DNA of 64,000 nt from Sipunculus nudus. Lineage: Eukaryota; Annelida; Sipuncula; Golfingiida; Sipunculidae. The stretch lies in the NCBI GenBank assembly GCA_026874595.1, contig CM049316.1, positions 51,099,676-51,163,675 on the forward strand, in the 5' to 3' direction. Positions within the stretch are counted from its first letter, which is position 1; each line of letters opens with the position of its first letter. The position numbers and the translations under genes were made by a program. A model generated the notes under the pieces. It was not told the DNA's origin and did not search any database. It saw only the letters and a program-made list of their open reading frames with translations. Positions 13,445-25,328 of the stretch are shown piece after piece.

Positions 13445-14717
13445 CTAGGGACCCATGGGTCTCAACGCTCAGTTGAATTTGTCTATAAGGATATTTTGAA
13501 AGAAATTTTTCAGAATGACAGTCCTGTGACCTTAACCAATGACCTTGTAACCAAAAAATCTTAGAACTTAATATCCTTGAACTTGCAGCATAAGGATTAT
13601 TGTAACAATCTCTTACAAAGTGACCTTGACGTCTGACCAGATAACCTCAAATTCTACAGGTTTCCTCACTTTGGGCAAGTAAGCCATGTGTGAACGTTAG
13701 AAAGTTCATGATGAAAAGTTTGATTTACAGTGCATCCACAATCTTTTTAAAGATGTGGCTTCTGTGACCTTCAACTTAGATCGCTGGACCCTGAAATCAA
13801 AATGAATTTACATATGTGGTTGGTCATTATTAAATCCTGTTTGAAGCCAGTCTGTCTATCCAGAATTATCATCCATAAACTAATTTGTGAATGGATGGGC
13901 CCTGTGACCTTGACCTTTGACCTATGACCCAAAAATCAAACAGAATCTTCCCCTAGTGGCAGGTAAGCAAATATCTTGAAGATGGAAGGTTTGCGACGAA
14001 AAGTTTGGCTTCAAATGCATACAAATTCCTTTTAAAGAAATGGGTCCTGTGACCTTGACCTTAGACTGTTGGACCCCAAAATCAACATGGTTCTTACTTT
14101 AGTGGTGGGCCATTTATAATTAAGTTCGAAACCAATATATCAAACTTAACTGGAGTTATCATCTGGAAACTAATTTGTGTGGATGGACGGATTGACAGAC
14201 AGACAGACATACAAACAGACAGACTGACAGACAGGGTGATTAGTATAGGGCATCCACTTGTGATCAATAAACACCCCAGTTTTGGGACACCAGATGTAAT
14301 GACAGCTGAGAAACTGACATGATTTTTGTCATTTTATAGTAAATAAATAGAAAAATATTTGTTAAAATAGGAAAACCACCACGTTTCAGAAACTGACAAA
14401 ACTAGTCATGGTCAATATTCAAGGCAAGATTCATGACAAACCATGCATTAATTATCAAGATATTGGAGGTTTTGTATCAAATTTTTTACTATTCTGAGGG
14501 GTACTTTCAAGCCCCATAGCTCAAAGGAAAAAGGTTGCAGTAAACTAATTTCAAGTTTACTAGGAAATTTTTAATTGACCTCCCTGGATGTTCACTTAGA
14601 AGTTTCTAGGACCAGCTGTTATGATTTGTGCCATGCTAACGGACAGCCAGACGTCCGGACGGACGACTGACAAAGCGCCATTCCTATACCTCAGTTGACT
14701 TAAAGTCAGCTGAGCTA
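13445..14717 (+). mobile_element. A-related insertion inside C1
   Basis: It starts CTAGGGACCCATGGGTCTCAA with GCTCAGTTGA and ends with TCAGTTGACTTAAAGTCAGC then TGAGCTA at 14711-14717. The C copy at 33666 shows the empty site: CACACAACACAAAAATGATTG is continuous there (33830-33850). The interior contains repeated TGTGACCTTGACCTTTGACC text at about 13500-14070 and a GACA microsatellite near 14190-14230, ahead of about 450 bp of further sequence. It is more diverged than the other A copies. Confidence 0.65.
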
Positions 14718-15109
14718 AAAATGATTGTAGCTGGCACCACCAGTCTTGTATACAAAAAGGTTTCAGAGATATATACATATGCCCAAGTTCAGACTGATAT
14801 ATCAAACCCCTCCTGAGAAATAAGCAGGGACACACACTGTGTAAAAAATAATTGTAGGTGGCACCACCAGTCTTGTATACGACAAGTATACGATAATTAA
14901 AATACCATAGGTATAAATATGCCCAATTTTAGGATGATATATCAAATTCCTCTATAGAAATAAGCAGGCACAAAAGTCACACAATGTGCAAATGTCATTG
15001 TAGGTGGTGACACCTGTCTTGTGAACGAGAAACCCATCAAAGACACATGGACAGGTCAAAATATTAGGCCAATACATCAAACTTACCTTAAGTCTGATGC
15101 ATGGGGCTG

Positions 15110-15480
15110 ACCACGCTTAGGTGAGAAAGGCAGTTGCCCCGAGTGAACTGTGACAAATTTGCTAGCTCAGGTTACTGCACTGAGTGAACTCATCACCTGC
15201 AACTGGCTAGACTGGGTGAACTTTTGACCTGTACCTGGCTGCACTGAGTGAACTCTTGACCTGTTGCCTTATCTGATACAGTTGGCAGTCTGCCAAAGCT
15301 ATAAATAGATTGGCTCCACATGCAGCCCTGAGGGGCATGACACCCATGAGGTGATCACGTGGTGCCCATGAGGTGTTCACATGTCACCCATTAGGGGATC
15401 ACATGCCTTGTGCTTGGCTGCACTGACTGAACTCATGACCTATATCTGGCTGCACTGAATGAACTCTTGATCTATTGCCA
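15110..15480 (+). repeat. short-unit repeats inside C1
   Basis: The text CTGCACTGAGTGAACTC with TTGACCTG recurs several times, and 15345-15413 holds about three imperfect 24-bp units built on CCCATGAGGTGATCACATG, whose core TGATCA is a palindrome. The same repeats occur in the other C copies, reversed near 26940-27200 and forward near 35700-36130 and 48550-48680. They are therefore an intrinsic part of family C. Confidence 0.7.
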
Positions 15481-18038
15481 AATCTGAAACAGTTTGCAGT
15501 TTCTTAACCTATGTAAATAAACAGACAAAATCATGGCCTGTTGGCAAATCTGTTTACACATACTGAAAGTTTGGCTAAAATGCTTTTTTTCAAGCTGAAA
15601 TATTCATAAACTTTTTATCAAAATATCTAGAAAAATAAAAGATTCAGTTCTTTCATTGTTAAAGGTCCAATAATTCTGCCAAAAATCATTCAAGTAAACT
15701 TGAACAAAGGCCACCGTAGAATAATTTTGTGCCATGTTACAGAAGTTATAATTGAAACAATAATTTTGTAGAAGAACAGTTTTGCAGTCCTCAGTTTGAG
15801 TTAGACATAATAATGGCCATAAGCCCAACTTAAGCTTTTCTGATATGATTGAAAGAACTGTGTACTAGGATAATTCTTTTGAAAAACTGAACGATTAAAC
15901 TTGACAGTTTCATCATAAATATTTTAAGCTGAAAGAGGCTAAAATTATGAGGTTTTTGCCCATAAAAAACAGGTCAATGTAGGTGGCACCAAAAAATCTG
16001 CAACTTAAAATATGAGTCATGTGACCAACATTTGCACAATACTTGGTAATGCTACCTTCTGTCATTTCTGAGATAACTGTGTCAGTATGCTTACTTGGCC
16101 AAATGACTGTTCAAATTCGTTTAACTCCACTAAAATTCATCAAATGCAAACCATTGCCTCTGGGATCATTTCTGTAAAATATTGAACAATTTGGCTGGAC
16201 CGTTTACAAGAAGACTTTTAAAGGTTTTTCAGCTTTTCCCCTATAAAATCTAGTGTAAAAGCAGATAGCAAAAAATAAGCTGAATCCCACAACATTTGAT
16301 ATGTGACAGGTTATTGCATAAAATCTGGGGATGGTAGCTCCTGATATTCCTGGTTGATATACAGATGAACAATGACCCCTGTACAAAAAAAGGTCAATGC
16401 AGGTGGCGCCACCAAAACCTGAATTTCATATATGACTCATGTGACCAACACTGGCATAAAATTTGGTGATGATAGCTCTGGCCGTTTCTGAGATTGTCAT
16501 TTTAGTATGCTTTTTTGGACAGATGACTAAGTTCAACTTCCTGTAATTCGGCCAAAATTCACCAAACTTAAACCATCTGAAAAACTTGAGAGAGATGGTA
16601 TAAAAGATTATTTCTGTGAAATATTGAACCAATTGGCTTGACTGTTTCGGAGGAGAAGATTTTTTAAGGTTTTTTAGCTTTTTTTCTATAAAATCTTAGT
16701 AAATGCAGATTTTTTTCAGATGGCTAATTTTTTGCATTACATTTCATGATGCTAGCTCCAGTCGCTTTCGAAATAGTATGGGTTAATGTATACCTGTGAT
16801 TGTAAACATTGCCTGGCATGAGGAATATCTAAAATCATAAATCTTCATTTTTTAAAAGTTTTTAAAAAACATTCTTGTCAATATTAACCGTAGATAACCT
16901 GAAATCTAAATGTCTGGAGGCATGATGTAACGGATGCTGATAAACTGGTTCCAGGCTAGATGTATTTGCTTCACACAGCTAACATATATGGTAAAATGAC
17001 TCAATTCAATCTTTATATTTCAGCCTAAATTCATTCTTTGGAACCATAAAAAACAATTATTAAAAGAATTATTCAGGGGATTATTCTTGTGAAATATTAA
17101 ACAAATTGGCCTCAGTGGCGTCAGTCAAAAAACGTTTTGCAGGTTTATAACTCATATCGGAGAATAAAGCAAAATGGCTAAGTTAAGCTTCCCATAACTC
17201 AGCCAAAAATCACTGAACTAAAACCATTTGAACAAACTTGAATTATCAACATCTAAGGATATTTATGTTTGAGATTTAAGAATTTGGCCCAGTGGTTTTT
17301 GAGAAGAAGATCTTTGTAGCCACTGAGCTAAAATAGGCTGTTATGGCATATGACTAAATTCAGCTTCCTGTAACTCAGCCAAAAGTCACTGAACTGAGAC
17401 TATTTGAACAAACTTCAGAAAGCACTACCCTAGGATCATTTCTGTGCGATATTAAACAATTTGGCCATATGGTTTCAGAGAAGAAGTTTTTTGTAGTTGT
17501 AAGTGTGATACAGGCACTGATGACCCCCGTAAAAAAAAGGCCAATGCAGGTGGCGCCACCAATACCTCAATATCAGATATGACTCATGTGACCAACATTG
17601 GCATAAAATTTGGTGATGATAGCTCCAGCCATTTCTATGACTGTAATTTTAGTATGCTTTTTTGGACAGATGACTAAGTTCAACTAGCTATAATTCGGCC
17701 AAAAGTCACCGAACTTAAACCATTCGAACAAACTTGAGAGAGATTGTTCCAGGGATCATTTCTGTGAAATATTGGACAATTTGGCTGAACAGTTTTGGAG
17801 AAGAAGATTTAATTTAAAGGTTTTTTAGCTTTTTCACTATAAAATCTAAGAAAATGCAGTTAGCCAAAAAATAAGCAAAATCCGATAGAGTTTTTCAGAT
17901 GACTAATTTTTTGCATAAAATTTTGTTATGCTAACTCTTGCCGTTTTCAAGATAGTATGGGTTAACGTACAGACGACGGCCGACGAACGACGGACGCCGG
18001 ACGACACCACACCATTGCATAAGCTCACAGGTTCGATA

Positions 18039-18702
18039 ACAAATACGTGGATTTTATGATCACTTTATTTCCCCAACTTATTGCGTGCATACTACATCAT
18101 GGTTTAACGTTGGCATTTTGCAATTTTTTAGTGTGAATGAGTGGCAGACCACTCATATTTGCCTAAGAAGGTAAACTGCCTGATCGCCAACTTTAATTAT
18201 TTCTCAGCGACTGATCATTCCTGGAAAGTTTCTTAGTTTCACTTTTTATAAGAGATTGAACAAACACCTATTTCTTCAAGAGAAAATTTACACGAACGGA
18301 TATTTGTTCGCGCCAGTTCCCCTTTGCATAACCTCTGCATAATCTGAACAATTATTCTCTCAAATTCTACATTCCTGAAATCCAGTAAAACAAGACGCTG
18401 CTAGGTTAGTCAAATTAACAGACAACCCATTTCCCTCTATGGTGATTATATATAGGGAACAGCATTTATTTTGTAACCTATAATATTGTCACCTGACGGT
18501 TTTTAATAGCGCACATAAAGATACAACTCTATTTGACCTCCAGTGAGACCCGACTATGAACTGAGCTGATGGCTGAAAAACCCCTACATCAAAGCGATTC
18601 TATTTTATTCGACCATGACATGATTTGCAGGGTAATAATTTCTAAATATCCTCCAGTTATTCAACCTCTGTGAAATTTATTTATTTTTTTTTTTAGGGTA
18701 AA
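18039..18702. other. low-copy flank after C1
   Basis: This continues the sequence interrupted at 13261. It contains the open-frame extension to 18170 and a possible splice donor at 18171. The rest is AT-rich with no recognised gene. A T-rich run at 18675-18694 precedes the next A insertion. Confidence 0.4.
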
Positions 18703-20817
18703 ACAAGGGACCTATGGGTCACGGCGCTCAGCTGTTATATATGATAAAAAATATGATTTAGAATTGAGGCACATGCTGGTTTTGTGGTAATAAATATAAG
18801 CTGTATTATGAGTTGTTGCTGTTTAGCTTATGTATGATTTTGATAGTACCTTTGGAGACAGGGAAGAGGATTGATTTCAATTATTTTATTAACAAATGGA
18901 GTACTATTGTCACACAGATTTTGACTTGGCCATATAACTGATAAGCAGAACACATAATATATGAGTTCAACTATTTATTAAAAAAAATTACAAATATTGT
19001 CCCAAATATAATTTTTATTAAAAATAATAAGAGAATCGTATGATTTTTTAAAATGAAATATAACTGAAATGATTATTAAAATAACATTAAAGAATATATT
19101 CATGAATGCATTCATGAATACATTTTGAAAGTATTTGCACTGATATTCATATACTTTCATTTTTACCTGAATTCCCATTTCTTTATGGAAGAAATTTTAT
19201 AATGGAGTACATATTCATATTCGTACTTAAATACAACTGCAAAGTATTTGCACCATGTATGGTATTCATTCAGTTTCACCAAACAATGATGTTGAGAATC
19301 CAGAATGTACAAAATTCACACATTTAAATAATGATCATAAGTACCTGGTTTTATGGCTTTTATTTATATTAAAAAAATAATTGTAATATATTCATTTTGG
19401 ACTAATTTCATATCAATGTACACACTGGACACAGTAGGAATCTAGATTAATATTATCAACTTCATCTTTGTCTATCATTAATTTGCTTCATATGATTCCC
19501 TAATGCTAGTAATGAATAATATGATTTACTTTTTTATCATTAAAATTGAACTGAAAAATACCATAGGTGACTGCATGGTGTTATTTGGAATATGTGACAT
19601 TCTATCAATCGATACAAGATTCTTATTTCATCAGTAACTGCAAGTTAATTTCCTGTTATTATAAACTAACAAATTCCTTTTCTATTTTTCTTTAATATGT
19701 TATTAAAAACCAATAAAAAATTATTAATTTATTGTTTATTTCTATGTTGTTGGTTAAAACTACTAGATGAGTTTGGTTGGACACCTGGATCAACTGTGGC
19801 TGGCCATAAGCTGCCTGGCTGCCCAAGTGTATGCCTCGCCTCAAGCATGCATAATCTGCTAAAAGTTCAACAAGGTCAACATACAGGTGACTCAAGAGGG
19901 GCTGGAGAGAGCTAAGGTCTGACATGGTCTCATAAAAACATCAATAAAAGCTACAATTTTTGGCCAATTTCTTTCAGCTTTCTAAACTAAAAAGCTAAAA
20001 TCCTTTTGTGTGCATGATATGAAAAGTATATCAACAGTGCTCACAGGAAAAAAATGTGCCATGGTCAAAGTTGGGCAAAATTTAAGGTAAAAATTTTATA
20101 TTTATACTAAAAACTTATAAAATTTGAAAATTCAGAACTTCAGAATTTCAGAAATTCAGAACTAATTTTGGGTATTCAATTGAATCTTGATTAACTAATG
20201 TTACATCCCTGACAAAAAAATCTCTAGCTTCAGCAATCTCCTTGTTAAGTAAATATATTTCTTGATTTTTTACAAAGTGCATTATGTTTGGGCCCATAAC
20301 TTAAAACAATTACGCAATACTGACATCATTTCTGGCATGTGCATAGAGAATGTATAGAAAAATATGTACATTATATATGATTAAAGTCAGATCAGTGGTT
20401 TTGATATCAGGCAGTCTTGAAGTGTAACAATGGGTTTTTAATGGAAAAATGAAGTTTTTCATTAATATCTCGAAGGTATTAAGTCCTAGTGACCAAGTTC
20501 TTGGCATGGTAGGGGATTTTGGAGACATCTAATTGTATGCCAAATTTTAGTAACTGAGAGCTGAAGCTGGGGAGCTGAGCTCTTGCAAACTGCATAACAC
20601 TAGCTTGATGTAAACAATATGTTACATGGTGCTTGAAAACTTGAATAAAATCTAGTTTTTGATCAACTGGTTTCAAATTTTTGGTGTTAACAGACAAACT
20701 GCTAACAAAAACATGCTGTGAAATTTAAATCCACAGTACTTGCAGGAAAAAAATGTGCCATGGTCAAAGTTGGGCAAAATTTAAGGTACCAATTTTTTAT
20801 TTTTGTTAATATTTTAA
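18703..20817 (+). mobile_element. family A copy A4, left part, cut by C2
   Basis: It starts ACAAGGGACCTATGGGTCAC with GCTCAGCTG. The interior is nearly collinear with A-beta and A8, including CACATTTAAATAATGATCAT and GCCATGGTCAAAGTTGGGCA. At 20818 it stops abruptly in ..GTTAATATTTTA, where a C-family left end begins. The matching right half of an A element is found in reverse orientation at 21775-25328, so a rearrangement separates the halves. Confidence 0.7.
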
Positions 20818-20980
20818 ACAAGGCCTACAGGCCTAATGCAAACCTGTGCAAAGTTTGGGAGTATTATTTTTAAAGTTTAATATTGATCCTCTTAAGTCCT
20901 GCATATCTACCTTAGTCATTATGATTTCAGCAAAATGAAGGTTTCGGAACCTGCAAGTTTCAGACCAGGACATTTTAAAA
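20818..20980 (+). mobile_element. family C copy C2, left-end fragment
   Basis: ACAAGGCCTACAGGCCTAAT followed by GCAAACCTGTG marks a C left end with one base changed in the inverted-repeat module. After about 35 bp the text departs from C1 and C4, so it is a different subfamily or a junction. It ends at the B1 boundary. Confidence 0.5.
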
Positions 20981-21774
20981 CTAGAATATGGGTAGTTGAC
21001 AAAAGACTATGTGTATCCGCAGAAATCAGAGTGGGACGGTGAAGTGAGGCATGGATTAAGTGGCAAGGAGAATAGAGTTAGGTGTGTTGAATATTAGCAT
21101 GGATGTCTGCAGCGTAAACGTGAATGTAGGTGGTGCCACCTGTCATTAAATCGAGAAAATTGTCCAGGATGTAAAAACCTGCAAAATTTCAGGTGGATAA
21201 GTCAAACCACTGCTGAGATATGAGTGATTTTATCCCAAGGCAGATGAACAGATGGACGCTGTACATAAGTGGTTGCAGGTGGCGCCACTAGTTTTGCCTA
21301 TGATGAAGAGCTATGTGAGATTTTACACGAGCAAAATTTTGGCCCAATCAGTCAAACGGTCCCAGAGATATGAGCTTGGATGTCTGTAGAGTAAACGTGA
21401 ATGTAGGTGGCGCCACCTGTCTTAAAATCGAGAAAGCTGTCCAGGATGTATAAACCTGCAAAATTTCAGGTGGATAAGTCAAACCATTTCTGAAATATGA
21501 GTGATTTTATCCCAAGGCAGATGAACAGATGGACGCAGTGCAAAAATGGTTGCAGGTGGAGCCACCATTTTAGTGTATGTTATAAAGCCTTCCAAGGCTA
21601 CATTTGTGCAAAATCTTTAGCCTTATCGGTCAAACGGTTCCCGAGAAATGTGGGTTTATGTGTGGAAACAGATGCACATATCGACGCTGGGCAGAGAAGA
21701 AAGGTCAGAGGTCAACCAAAAATGAGGGCGCCGCAGTTCACAAGTGATCGATCATAATTCCGAATTTTAAAAAA
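20981..21774 (-). mobile_element. family B fragment B1 (Helitron-like), 3' part
   Basis: Read on the minus strand, the element ends in TAGTC-loop-GACTA type hairpin text and CTAG (20981-20984). The interior carries half-units with GTAGGTGGCGCCACCTGT (palindrome at 21406) and one with GGTGGAGCCACC. It ends at about 21774 in an A run, where reversed family A text takes over, so the 5' end is missing here. Confidence 0.6.
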
Positions 21775-22446
21775 TTTTTGGAAACCGTAAGACCTAGGAA
21801 TCCAAAATTCGGCATAGTGTTAGATGTCCCCAAGATCTCCTACCAAGCCGAAAACTGGGTCTTTGCAACTTCGTTCCTTTGAGAAATTAAGGAAAAACCT
21901 CAATTTTTTATTATAAACCTATTTTCACACTTCAGGACTGCCTAATATCAAAACCACTCATCTGTTTTTCATCATATTTACCATAAATATTCCTCTATAT
22001 AGTTCCTATGTACATGCCAGAAATTATGTCTGTATTATATAATTTAAACAAGAGACCCAGGGGTCTAATGTTCACTCTGTGAATTACTGTGCATTTTGGC
22101 AGGTGATTAAAAAAATGTTTCAGAAAGATCAGTCCAAGAGTCTCAGAGGAGACTATTTTGGCAGATTATAACAAATAAATACTTAATGACATATTATGGA
22201 TAAAAGCAGAAAAGACCATTACAGCCTGCTGAAAGTAACGCCACCTGCAGGTCAAAATCATTAAGCAGTCACATGATCAATATTCCTGTGAAATTTGAAA
22301 CTGAAGGCTGCAGCAGTACCTAAGATATTTGATAACAGACAATACATCATGTTTGGAAACACATCAAGTTGTCAAATTTTTGCAATTGTCACAATTTGAA
22401 GTTCCGTAGATATGCCATCTTGAAAATGACTGAATTTATACTCAAA

Positions 22447-24184
22447 CTAGAATACGGGTAGTCGACAAGAGACTACGTGTATCCGCCTAAATCAGAGTGG
22501 AACGGGTGAAGTGAGGCATGGATCGAGTGGCAAGGGGAAATAGAGTGAAGTGTTGTATATTAGCATGGATGTCTGCAGCCAAATTGTGTATGTAGGTTGC
22601 CCCCCTTACCACAAAATCCAGAAAGCCGTCCAAGTTGTATACATATGCAAAATTTAAGGCAGATAAGTCAAACCACTACATGTATATGAGTGATTTTAGC
22701 CCGTGGCAGACAAACAGATGGACGCTGAGCAAAAATGGTTGCAGGTGACGCCACCAGTTTTGCGTATAATAAAGAGCTATGTGAGAACTATACACATGCA
22801 AAACTTTGGCCCAATCGGTCAAACGGTTCCCAAGATATGAGCTTGGATGTCTGCTGCATAAACTAGAATGCAGGTGGTGCCACCTATCATAAATCAAGAG
22901 AGCTGTCGGGGATGTATAAACCTGCAAAATTTTAGGCAGATATGTCAAACCACTGCCGAGATATGAGTGATTTTATCCCATGGTAGACAAACAGACAGAA
23001 GCTGTGCAAAAATGGCTGCAGGAGGCGCCACCAGTTTTGCGTATGATAAAGAGCTATGTGAGATCTATACACATGCAAAATTTTGGCCCAATCGGTCAAA
23101 CGGTTCCCGAGATATGAGCTTGGATGTCTGCAGCGTAAACGTGAATGTAGGTGGCGCCACCTGTCATAAAATCAGAAAAGCTATCCAGGATGTATACGCA
23201 TGCCGAATTTCAGGTGAATTAGTTGAGTCACTGCAGAGATATGAGTGATTTTAACCCAAGCCAGATGAACAGATGGACACTGTGCAAACATGGTTGCAGG
23301 TGGCGCCACCACTTTTTGTGTATGTTATAAAGCTCTCCAAGGGCTAAATTTGTCCAAAAAAATTTTCCTGATCGGTCAAACGGTTCCCGAGATATGAGCT
23401 TGGATGTCTGCATCGTAAACGTGAATGTAGGTGGCGCCACCTGTCATAAAATCAGAAAAGCTATCCAGGATGTATACGCATGCCAAATTTCAGGTGAATT
23501 AGTCAAGTCACTGCAGAGATATGAGTGATTTAAACCCAAGGCAGATGAACAGATGGACACTGTGCAAACATTGTTGCAGGTGGCGCCACCATTTTTTGTG
23601 TATGTTATAAAGCTCTCCAAGGGCTACATTTGTGCAAAAAAATTTTCCTGATCGGTCAAACGGTTCCCGAGATATGAGCTTGGATGTCTGCAGCGTAAAC
23701 GTGAATGTAGGTGGCGCCACCTGTCATAAAATCAGAAAAGCTATCCAGGATGTTTACGCATGCGGAATTTCAGGTGAATGAGTCTAGTCACTGCAGAGAT
23801 TTAAGTGATTTTAACCCAAGGCAGACGAACAGATGGACGCTGTGCAAACATGGTTGTAGGTGGCGCCACCATTTTTTGTGTATGTTATAAAGCTCTCCAA
23901 GGGCTACATTTGTGCAAAAAAATTTTCCTGATCGGACAAACGGTTCCCGAGATATGTGGGTTTATGTGTGGAAACAGACGCACAAACAGACGCAGAGCGC
24001 AGAGGAAAGGTCAGAGGTCAAAACAAAATCGGGGCGCAGCAGTTCACATGGGACCCGAACGTAATCCCGGGTTTCGTAAAATTCCGCCCAGCGGTTACGG
24101 AGGAGTTCTCTGGACACCTACGCGGCCGCGGCGGCGTGCAGCTGAAAACATAGTATCCGCAAAACTCTGTTTTGTCGGATACAA
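22447..24184 (-). mobile_element. family B copy B2, complete Helitron-like element inside D
   Basis: Read on the minus strand it begins TTGTATCCGACAAAACAGAG and ends with the hairpin TAGTCTCTTGTCGACTA, a short spacer and CTAG. Flanks ACTCAAA and TTATTCC join to ACTCAAATTATTCC, matching the next D unit at about 24519, so the target was A|T with no duplication. The 5' end also folds: GTATCCG.. and ..CGGATAC frame AAAAC/GTTTT. The core is a tandem array (next entry). No Rep/helicase frame, so it is non-autonomous. Confidence 0.8.
22545..23960 (-). repeat. 280-bp tandem array of B2 with paired GGTGGCGCCACC sites
   Basis: The word CGGTTCCCGA begins at 23101, 23381, 23661 and 23941, exactly 280 apart, with an older, slightly shorter unit before. 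Each 280-bp unit holds two palindromes (23150/23299, 23430/23579, 23710/23859). The two halves of a unit are themselves related: each runs palindrome, an AAGCT.TCCA word, TGC.AAATTT, GTCAAAC, GAGATATGAG. The array is thus a roughly 140-bp monomer amplified as a dimer. Translations give repetitive open frames that are not genes. Confidence 0.85.
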
Positions 24185-25328
24185 TTATTCCCCTTCCTCT
24201 AAGGAACTGCTGACTATGATATGAAGACCAAAATATTAATACTTTATGACATATCTTTGAAAAAGCAGAAAAGATCATTACAGCCTGTAGAAAGTAGGTC
24301 AACACAGGTGGCGCCACCTGCGGGTCAAAATCATTCAGCAGTCACATGATCAATATTCCTGTGAAATTTGAAACTGAAGGCTGCAGCAGTTCCTCAGATA
24401 TTTGGTAACAGACAATACATCATGTATATAGAAACACATCAAGTTGTCATATTTGCAATCGACAGAATTTGAAGTTCTGTAAAGACGCCATCTTGAAAAA
24501 GACTTGACTGAATTTATACTCAAATTATTCTCCTTCCTATAAGGAACTGCTGACTATGATATGAAGGCCAAAATATTTAATACTTTATGACATATCTTGG
24601 AAAAAGCAGAAAAGATCATTACAGCCTGTAGAAAGTAGGTCAACACAGGTGGCGCCACCTGCAGGTCAAAATCATTCAGCAGTCACATGATCAATATTTC
24701 TGTGAAATTTGAAACTGAAGGCTGCAGCAGTTCCTCAGATATTTGGTATCAGACAATACATCCTGTATGGAAACACATCAAGTTGTCATATTTTGCACTA
24801 GACACGATTTGAAGTTCCGTAGAGACGCCATCTTGAAAATGACCTGACTGAATTTACACACAAATTATTCCCCTTCTTCTAAGGAACTGTTGACTATGAT
24901 ATGAAGGCCAAAATATTAATACTTTATGACTTATCTTGGAAGAAGTTGAAAAGACCATTTCGTCCCGCAGAAAGTAGGTCAACATAGGTGGCGCCACCAA
25001 AAGCTTATTTTTGCATCTCCATCCCATGATCAATAATTCTGCAAAGTTTCATGAAGGTAGCTGCTGTGGCTGTTGAGATATTTGGTAACAGATGGTGGAC
25101 GGTTGACAGTGGACAGTGGACGGCGGACGCTGCGCCATGGCATAAGTTCACAGAGTGAACTAAAAAGTTATGGGCCCGAACATAATACATTTTGTAAAAA
25201 ATCAGGAAAGATATTTGATCACTTTACACAAAACATGTTAAAGCTATGGACTTTTTTCAAGTAATATAACTTTAATTAATCAAAATTAAATTGTATACCC
25301 AAATTAGATCAAAATCTTTTAAATTTTT

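Larger units (their letters stand above)
13262..18038 (+). mobile_element. family C copy C1, complete, with nested A-type insertion
   Basis: The left end is ACAAGG with AGGCCTACAGGCCT (an inverted pair of AGGCCT), then GCGAACCTGTG. The right end is GCATAAGCTCACAGGTTCG then ATA; GCGAACCTGTG and CACAGGTTCG are inverted repeats. An ACG-rich microsatellite-like stretch (17970-18003) precedes the right end. The interior holds repeated blocks about muscle-like words such as GTGACCAACATTGGCATAAAATTTGG only in the sense of recurring DNA text, not protein, and two GGTGGCGCCACC palindromes (16402, 17549). No coding frame. It interrupts the low-copy flank described at 13077. Confidence 0.7.
22048..25162 (+). 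mobile_element. family D, complete, with nested B2
   Basis: The left end is ACAAGAGACCCAGGGGTCT, containing the palindrome-like AGACCCAGGGGTCT, then GTTCACTCTGTGAA. The right end is the perfect hairpin AGTTCAC-AGA-GTGAACT followed by AAAA; the two end modules are inverted repeats. The interior has about four units of roughly 340 bp, seen from the word CTGAAGGCTGCAGCAG at 22302, 24376 and 24715, each with the GGTGGCGCCACC site or a variant (24307, 24648, 24987). A GGAC-rich stretch lies just before the hairpin. No coding frame. Confidence 0.75.
21775..25328 (-). repeat. family A fragment A5, reversed, split by D
   Basis: Pieces 21775-22047 and 25163-25328 are family A core in reverse (CCTAGGAATCCAAAATTCGG, GTTATGGGCCCGAACATAAT). 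They read continuously once element D is left out: ..ATATAATTTA then AAAAGTTATGGGC. The left piece stops just before where the microsatellite and hairpin should be. The right piece meets the C3 end at 25329 at the same A-core position where C2 enters A4. Confidence 0.65.

Noticed and set aside
22824-24000. CRISPR-like regular spacing
   Set aside because: The 280-bp units are similar throughout, with no unique spacers, and the context is eukaryotic mobile DNA.
23805-24224. 139-codon open frame and many similar frames with GGAT-containing peptides
   Set aside because: They are translations of the palindrome-bearing B array in one phase; they recur in both orientations and share no conserved protein start or end.
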